A DNA stretch of 11,806 bases from Desulfobacula sp. (GTDB lineage: Bacteria; Desulfobacterota; Desulfobacteria; Desulfobacterales; Desulfobacteraceae), in assembly GCA_027858355.1 (NCBI GenBank), contig JAQICW010000203.1, positions 1-11,806 on the forward strand, read 5' to 3'. This document shows, piece by piece, positions 7,070 through 11,806 of the stretch. Both the position numbers and the translations under genes were made by a program. How positions within the stretch are numbered: position 1 is the stretch's first letter; each line of letters starts with the position of its first letter. Under the pieces are notes generated by a model. That model saw nothing but the letters and a program-made list of their open reading frames with translations, had not been told where the DNA came from and did no database searches.

Positions 7070-8500
7070 TTAAATAGAATAATTTATTGGTTCTTTCGCC
7101 TTCCAGATATTCTTTTCGCTAAAAACAATTAATCTTTTAGAGGCCCTTGTTAACGCAACATATAAATTTTTAGAGCATTCGATTTCATTGGCGTTAAGGA
7201 TAACAACCGTGTCAAATTCAAGCCCCTTTGTTAAAAGAGTGGTTCCTATACATTTTTTGCCAAGGATACGCCCATTTCTACGCTTATCATTCCGAATACT
7301 CTTCATTTTTTCATAAACAGGAATATTCTCTGCTTCTGAATAATAAAGTGCTTTGCACAAATCCTTAAGTAATTCCCTTCTATAACATTTTACTTCTGGC
7401 AGCTTTCCAATCAACTTTAATGTATCAGCAATCAATCCGTACGATATAGAAGCCGATAATTTTTTAAAATTATATTTAATTGGCTCAACACATTTTTTGT
7501 CTTCAAGATTTCTTTTGTTTTTAACGCCACTTTTATTAAACCAATTATTCCAAGCAGTTTTATTAAAAACCGTTAGACCGATTTCCGATAAAGTCTTAAA
7601 GAAATTGCTCGTTTTACAGGCATCCATTTTTTTTGAGAATGAGTAGAACTCCTTTCCATCGACTGCTTCAACCAGATGAAGCATATTTTTATATAAACCG
7701 ACAATCCGCTTCCTTCCATTCAGATTGTGGCTTATTGGGTGAATAACCAATAAACTTTTATCTGACGATAATACTCTCCAAATAATAGTATTCGGTTTTG
7801 ACATTTCACTTTTATCAACTACATGAAGCTCAATAGCACATTGAAAATTTGAAAAATCGATTTCTTCATTTCTAATTAATTTCTCTCTTATATTTTTTAA
7901 ACATTCACCTAATTCTTGATTTGAATCTTTCCAGCGCCATGGTTCCGTCAATTCACCCGTCTTGTCAAAACTTTTTAAGTGCTGACCCATATCTATTAAC
8001 GGCTCATCATTGAAACCAAATATTCCCTGTAAAGGGTCGCCAAGGATATGAGTAGGAAGAGCTTTTGATAACGTCATGATCAAATCATGTTGTAAAACAG
8101 TACAATCTTGATATTCATCAACAAACAATCCACAATAATTCGCTTTCAAAATCTTTGCTATGGGAGAAAGCCCAAATAATTTTATGCCCTCCTTAATTAT
8201 AAAAGGGAAATATTCTTTATCATCCTGATCTGGCATATCATCCTGATAAAATGCATTCACATATTTTTGAGCAAAACTTGATATTGTTTCAATGGTGCAA
8301 GAACAGGTTGAATTCAATTTTGATATTTTAAATTTAAGTGAGGCAACACCGGCATGTGTATGGGTTAAAATCAATTGATTGCCTTTTGTAAATTCCATAC
8401 ATTCAGCTATTGTATGAGTTTTTCCATGACCTGCTGGTGCAATTATCATGCTTTTTGGATTAGTTACAAAACCCTGGCATAATTTTGAATAATTATCCAT
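7070..8500 (-). CDS. gajB: UvrD/PcrA-like superfamily 1 helicase, Gabija GajB-like
   Basis: A protein of 476 residues, near the length of known GajB proteins. Superfamily 1 motifs run in order: Q9 near the start, Walker A APAGHGKT (21-28), LTHTHAG (about 45-51), Walker B VDEYQD (127-132), motif III ILGDPLQGIFGF (152-163), motif IV-like EPWRWKDS (186-193), motif V TTLLTKGLEFDTV (420-432) and motif VI LYVALTRASKRLIV (446-459). The UvrD accessory subdomains appear shortened. Its ATG overlaps the stop of the upstream OLD nuclease gene by 8 bp (8493-8500), which indicates translational coupling. Helicase next to a class 2 OLD nuclease is the signature of Gabija, where GajB helps the complex sense or act on phage DNA. 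No catalytic motif is lost, but its partner seems damaged, so the system may be inactive. Confidence 0.8.
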   Translation of the reverse strand: MDNYSKLCQGFVTNPKSMIIAPAGHGKTHTIAECMEFTKGNQLILTHTHAGVASLKFKISKLNSTCSCTIETISSFAQKYVNAFYQDDMPDQDDKEYFPFIIKEGIKLFGLSPIAKILKANYCGLFVDEYQDCTVLQHDLIMTLSKALPTHILGDPLQGIFGFNDEPLIDMGQHLKSFDKTGELTEPWRWKDSNQELGECLKNIREKLIRNEEIDFSNFQCAIELHVVDKSEMSKPNTIIWRVLSSDKSLLVIHPISHNLNGRKRIVGLYKNMLHLVEAVDGKEFYSFSKKMDACKTSNFFKTLSEIGLTVFNKTAWNNWFNKSGVKNKRNLEDKKCVEPIKYNFKKLSASISYGLIADTLKLIGKLPEVKCYRRELLKDLCKALYYSEAENIPVYEKMKSIRNDKRRNGRILGKKCIGTTLLTKGLEFDTVVILNANEIECSKNLYVALTRASKRLIVFSEKNIWKAKEPINYSI

Positions 8501-10055
8501 TATCTATCCAACAAGATAATTTTTCTATCTGTTTCCCAAGAGATTTTTCTTTAATTTCATCGAAAATCTCAAAAATGACAGAGCCTAAATACTCGCCATG
8601 ATCAATCCTTTTAAACCACTCCTTTTTTTTAACCTTTGAAGATTCTGCTAATGCTTTACGTAGATTAGGCGGTTCTATTTTTCTCCAATCTGATGGAAGT
8701 GTTTTTCCAAACTTGTTACTCACGCTATCAATTACTTTCTTTTCTTTTGTTAAATGTATTCTATGATCGATTAATTTTTTTATACTTTCCCATGGAATAT
8801 CATTGAAAACTTGATCTTCAATTGAATTTTTAGACTCACAGTCAAAGATAGCAATATCCTTTGATTTCAAATCTTCTTTAGTTGGAGATAGATTATCATC
8901 ATCGGAATCACAAAAGACACATACATCTAAACCGAGCTCATTCAAGGTCATTGCTCTTTCTGAAAAACTATGTCCACCACCATAAACAAATACCGTATCT
9001 AAAGCAGCAATGCTTGATAATCCTTTTTTCTGTCTATACAAATCCAATGCTCTGCATATACCAATTTCTGTTTTTCCTTCGCATACAATAACTTTTTTAG
9101 CGTACATAGCTTCAGGGCAAGCTCGAATTATACTCTGATGATTTTCATCACAATCTTTTGTACTTACCGTTCCAATATCAATCTCATATAGTTTTTGAAT
9201 ACTCGAGGCATCTAACTCTTCTATTACCATTGGAGAATGGGTAGTGATAAATATTTGACCATGATTCGTACTATATAATGTCCTTATTAAATGCTTTATC
9301 CTATCAGCCTCCAATCCTTGCTCAATCTCATCAACCAAAACAATGCCACCTAATTCCACGATTGCCAATTGTATTGCAATAGACGCTAATCTTTTTGAAC
9401 CTTTACCTTTTTGGCGGAATGGAATTTTTTTATTATAGAGGCAGACACGGTCGTCCTTTATTGAAATATCTTTAAAATCGATTGATGTAACAGTGTCAGA
9501 TATATCTAATCCTAAATTAGAGCTATTCCTTTTAATGTTTTCCATTACAGAATCAAGATGACTGAAATCACATTCATCGATTTTCTTTTTTGCTTCTCTG
9601 AGCGCATTAATTACAATGTTATTTTCTGAACCTTCAGGCTTAGAGGATTCATCTTTTCGTAATAAGGAATAGAGAGGATTCCCTTTATTCCACGAAAAAT
9701 GATAATTAGTATAATCTGAAATTAAAAAAACATTCAATTTTGCCCTTGCAGATGCGCTAATTGGAGTAGGCTCCTGCCTCCCATTAATAATTGACCACAT
9801 AGGTTCCAAATCATCTTGGATTTTTAGCCTAATTGTAAGGGCATGTTCATGGTCATCTTCAAAGCTATCTTTGATTTCACCAGTTTTTTTATCATATCCT
9901 CGGAGGTATAAACCGTATTTCTCACGCAAAAAATATTCTGGGATATTTAATAATGTTGCTTCAATTTCAATTGACGATGCAGTGTCGTTGATCAGCCAAT
10001 ATTGTGGAAATGAAATGGAACTTGTAACGATATGGCATCGGAAGTATGGTATTCT
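8493..10055 (-). pseudogene. gajA: OLD-family ATPase/TOPRIM nuclease, Gabija GajA-like, missing its N-terminus
   Basis: From a TTG at 9929 the frame gives 478 residues. Numbered from there: the ABC signature region QKGKGSKRLASIA (173-185), Walker B IVLVDEIEQG (196-205), and the switch His231 in FITTHSP. Then the TOPRIM domain: IVCEGKTE with Glu284, GGG (317-319), and the CDSDDD metal site (Asp341, Asp343). Everything needed for nuclease chemistry is present. The Walker A loop, normally in the first 40 or so residues, is absent. The frame stays open upstream to a TAA at 10058-10056 and reads like family sequence (SSIEIEATLLNIPEYFL), yet has no ATG or GTG, and neither candidate start has a Shine-Dalgarno. 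So the gene has probably lost about 50-60 codons at its 5' end; the break lies near 10000-10055. OLD enzymes need ATP binding for control, so a short product would be altered or dead. The end overlaps the gajB-like gene. Confidence 0.75.
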
Positions 10056-10056
10056 T

Positions 10057-10062
10057 TATAAT
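10057..10062 (+). promoter_or_regulatory. Consensus -10 box for the zinc-ribbon gene
   Basis: TATAAT at 10057-10062 matches the sigma-70 consensus -10 exactly and lies 15 bases before the GAGGA ribosome site at 10078-10082. This would give a leader of about 20 bases. The best upstream -35 candidate is ATGGCA (10032-10037), at a long 19-base spacing, so it is weak. Confidence 0.4.
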
Positions 10063-10090
10063 TTGTTTAAAAACTTAGAGGAAGTAAGAA

Positions 10091-10321
10091 ATGAGCCAGA
10101 ACCGAAAATTGATAGAAGGGGAGGACATACCGTTCGGCCCTCCTCCGGAGGAATACAGTTATCGTTGTTCCCAGTGTAATAGTGAATTTGCTGTTAACGA
10201 AGCAATTATTGATGTTGAGATAGGAATAGCAGAGTTTGAAGGCAGATATTACGAAGGGTTTATGCCTGTTTTAGGCTGCCCTGGTTGTAATCAAGAGACA
10301 CTGGAATATGTGCCAGGCTAA
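10091..10321 (+). CDS. 76-residue zinc-ribbon protein of unknown function
   Basis: A small protein with two CxxC knuckles: Cys26-Ser-Gln-Cys29 and Cys63-Pro-Gly-Cys66. They are 33 residues apart, a standard spacing for a zinc ribbon, with acidic beta-like sequence between them (about 38-55). The N-terminal 20 residues are charged and Pro-rich (GPPPEE). The ribosome site GAGGA (10078-10082) is 8 bases before the ATG, and a consensus -10 box lies just ahead. It points away from the gajA-like gene and occupies the place where the missing 5' end of that gene would lie. It may therefore have arrived with the sequence that replaced the gajA start. No family recognised; it has no membrane segment, so it is probably cytoplasmic. 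Confidence 0.65.
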   Translation: MSQNRKLIEGEDIPFGPPPEEYSYRCSQCNSEFAVNEAIIDVEIGIAEFEGRYYEGFMPVLGCPGCNQETLEYVPG

Positions 10322-10480
10322 AAAGCCCGCACGATAGTGCGCTAAGTTCATAATATCAAGTATAAATTTTGAATTCGTGTGCCTACTACATCTGCGACCA
10401 ATAGCAGGTGCCAGGGTCGTAAGGTATTGATTTTATTAGGTGTGATCCAAAAAAGAGGGCCGAAATCGACAATTTTTTGC

Positions 10481-11218
10481 TTACAAAACGCAAACGCAAG
10501 ACAAGGGATAATTTATCTCAGCAGGCAACTCGGTTGAATCAACACCATGTATAACAGTGTTCTCAAGACAGCCGGATTTATAAAAATAGTGAAGGATATA
10601 CACAAAGACATTCATCACTTGCCTAAAGTGTAGGCCGGTCTTGAAATGGCTTAACTCAGTATGATCGACCATTTCCTTTGTATTTAAAGGCAGTCTTACA
10701 AATCTTCTGTTTTGTTTTCTTTCCATACCGAAATATTCATCAGTACAAAATTTTCTGTAACTGATTTCAGGGTATTTTAAAATTTTCAAAAGCTCCATCC
10801 GAAATAGTTGATAGGGGTGAATATCCCTGTGGGGTGCAGAATACCCATCTGGAGCAAGCAGACTGTTTATGATCTGATCATCAAAAAGCTCATCGATAAA
10901 TTTGAGTTCCGGGTCAATGATTTCAGGATAAGGTTTTTTCTTTTTATCGAAATCAAAAAGATTATCGCTATGAAAATTATCTATGAAATCCGCCATTTCT
11001 GAAAGAGATCGAATACCTCCTGAGGGAGTTTGATTATCAATCCCAGTAAGTGCTTCAACTGGAAGATCCAAAGATTGTGAATAATGATAGTTTTTAACCA
11101 CTTCATCCACAACTTCCTTGGCTAATAGCTTTTTAGCTTTTCTTGTCATACTTTTCCAGTGCGGATGCTTAGTTTTCAGTTGCTTGTTAACTATTTTCCT
11201 GATATTTTTTATGTGCAT
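10481..11218 (-). pseudogene. Truncated DDE transposase (insertion sequence remnant)
   Basis: The frame gives 245 residues, beginning MHIKNIRKIVNKQLK. The N-terminal half is basic and helical. Conserved-looking stretches YQLFRMELLKILKYPEISYRKF and FKTGLHFRQVMN lead to VIHGVDSTELPAE near residues 222-234, whose Asp fits the first acidic residue of a DDE catalytic domain. The sequence then goes YPLSCVCVL and stops. The second Asp and the Glu, which normally lie another 100-200 residues on, are missing, and none of the frames I read in 10322-10480 continues the domain. The protein cannot be an active transposase. The ATG at 11218 has AGAGG four bases upstream. The type recalls ISNCY/IS1182-like elements, but I cannot name one. 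It marks a mobile-element junction beside the broken gajA-like gene. Confidence 0.7.
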
Positions 11219-11222
11219 AAGG

Positions 11223-11285
11223 CCTCTGTTTTTTTGTCGGTTTTTTTTGTGTGATTGCTTGAAAAATCATACACTAAAACAGAGG
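11223..11285 (-). repeat. Long inverted repeat at the transposase 5' end, covering its ribosome site
   Basis: CCTCTGTTTT (11223-11232) and AAAACAGAGG (11276-11285) form a perfect 10-bp inverted repeat separated by 43 bases. An inner imperfect stem pairs GTGTGATT with AATCATACAC. In minus-strand RNA the arm nearest the gene contains the AGAGG Shine-Dalgarno of the transposase, so a transcript entering from outside would fold and hide it. This is a known protective layout in several insertion sequences. The outer arm may be at or near the IS left end. No matching inverted end was found in 10322-10480. Confidence 0.5.
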
Positions 11286-11429
11286 TTTTTGCAATACAAG
11301 TTATTGAATTTGTAGAAAATATTTACTTTTTTAAAGAATCGATTTCAACACCCTTAATTAGTGATTGATGGTGGTTATACCTGTAAATAATGAGTATATA
11401 AAAAATGGAAAAATATATGAGGGCCTTTG

Positions 11430-11806
11430 GTGGGTAAAAAGTATAATATGGCTGTCACAGGTATTGTGATTGCGATACTGGCGTTTTGGAGCGGCCTGTC
11501 CTTCTTATTTTGCGAATGGCAGGGTCCTCATTCCGATATTTTGCTGTCGGCATCTTCTCATGAATGGGCAGTCCCGATCAAAAAGCCGGGGCTGTCGAAT
11601 TTCCATCACGTGTCAGATGACCTTTATCGTGGGGCCCAGCCTACGGCGGAAGGGTTTCGTCAGCTCCAAGCCATGGGTGTGAAGACGGTCATCAATTTGC
11701 GTTTTTTTCATAGTGACCGGGAGCTGATAACCGGTACAGACCTTGACTACGAAGAAATTCCAATGAACACCTGGCACGCGGAAGATGAGGACGTTGTCCG
11801 CTTTCT
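11430..11806 (+). CDS. Membrane-anchored dual-specificity/tyrosine phosphatase (partial, runs off window)
   Basis: 125 full codons of a longer gene are visible. Residues about 6-28 (NMAVTGIVIAILAFWSG and on) form a hydrophobic signal anchor, so the rest is probably periplasmic. The sequence FHHVSDDLYRGAQPTAEGF (about 61-79) followed by LQAMGVKTVINLRFFHSDRE is the typical start of a bacterial dual-specificity/tyrosine phosphatase domain. The catalytic HCxxxxxR loop should lie beyond 11806. The GTG at 11430 is chosen because GAGGG (11419-11423) is 6 bases upstream; the ATG at 11448 is an alternative with a poorer site. Composition is richer in G and C than the defence genes, so it may be part of the older chromosome. 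Substrate unknown. Confidence 0.8.
   Translation, partial: MGKKYNMAVTGIVIAILAFWSGLSFLFCEWQGPHSDILLSASSHEWAVPIKKPGLSNFHHVSDDLYRGAQPTAEGFRQLQAMGVKTVINLRFFHSDRELITGTDLDYEEIPMNTWHAEDEDVVRF

Noticed and set aside
9871..10179. 102-codon plus-strand frame across the gajA break
   Set aside because: Its first part is antisense to clear OLD-family coding sequence and its last part is an out-of-frame reading of the zinc-ribbon gene.
10322..10480. Inverted repeats (10329-10340; 10389-10410; 10395-10419) and a 42-codon minus-strand frame (starts KIVDFGPLF) as a possible integron attC site or gene fragment
   Set aside because: The stems are short and mutually exclusive, attC core sites are missing, and the frame has no start or recognised family.
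11405..11437. Ten-codon frame (MEKYMRAFGG) overlapping the start of the phosphatase gene, as a possible leader peptide
   Set aside because: It overlaps the GTG start region, but it has no ribosome site of its own and no attenuator structure follows.
1..11806. CRISPR array, tRNA or rRNA genes
   Set aside because: No regularly spaced long repeats, no cloverleaf pattern and no rRNA-like conserved blocks were seen on either strand.

Overview
The window reads as a bacterial defence island with scars of past insertions and deletions. The organism is probably a Gram-negative bacterium, possibly a sulfate-reducing Desulfobacterota member. That guess rests only on general gene style (an anchored phosphatase, an E. 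coli-like Mrr, a DNase I-like exoprotein remnant), so I hold it weakly. Base composition is mosaic. The nuclease-NTPase gene (2992-5439) and the Gabija-like pair (7070-about 10055) are clearly AT-rich, while the DNase remnant, the mrr cluster and the phosphatase at the right edge are more balanced. This fits genes gathered from several sources.

Layout, left to right. Positions 1-186 hold short phased repeats and a strong hairpin. On the minus strand follow a small ribbon-helix-helix protein (187-357), a 530-base stretch with no convincing gene, and an AbiTii-domain abortive-infection protein (891-1817). Next comes the wreck of a DNase I-like nuclease gene on the plus strand (about 2077-2674), which lacks a start and has lost an internal block with a frame change. 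An AT-rich leader with a stem-loop precedes a plus-strand 815-residue protein (2992-5439) joining a type I restriction HsdR-N-like PD-(D/E)XK nuclease domain to a P-loop NTPase and a winged helix. Converging on it from the right is a minus-strand cluster: mrr (5980-6894), then two or three very small genes (5788-5967, 5590-5766, 5487-5582) missed by a length cutoff of about 60 codons. Upstream of mrr, also on the minus strand, is a Gabija-like pair: an OLD-family ATPase/TOPRIM nuclease (gajA-like, ending at 8493) overlapping by 8 bp a UvrD-like helicase (gajB-like, 7070-8500). The gajA-like gene has lost its 5' end: its frame runs on to 10055 without an ATG and without a Walker A motif. Right of this break are a plus-strand zinc-ribbon mini-protein (10091-10321), a transposase truncated at its C-terminal end (10481-11218), and the start of a membrane-anchored dual-specificity/tyrosine phosphatase (11430 to the window end).

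How the genes may work together. At least four separate anti-phage or anti-foreign-DNA functions sit side by side: AbiTii, the nuclease-NTPase protein, Mrr (cleaves modified DNA) and a Gabija-like helicase/nuclease pair. Mrr and the nuclease-NTPase gene look complete. Gabija looks broken at the ATP-binding end of its nuclease, next to the debris of a transposable element. The least described parts are the single-gene nuclease-NTPase-winged-helix protein and the small genes trailing mrr.
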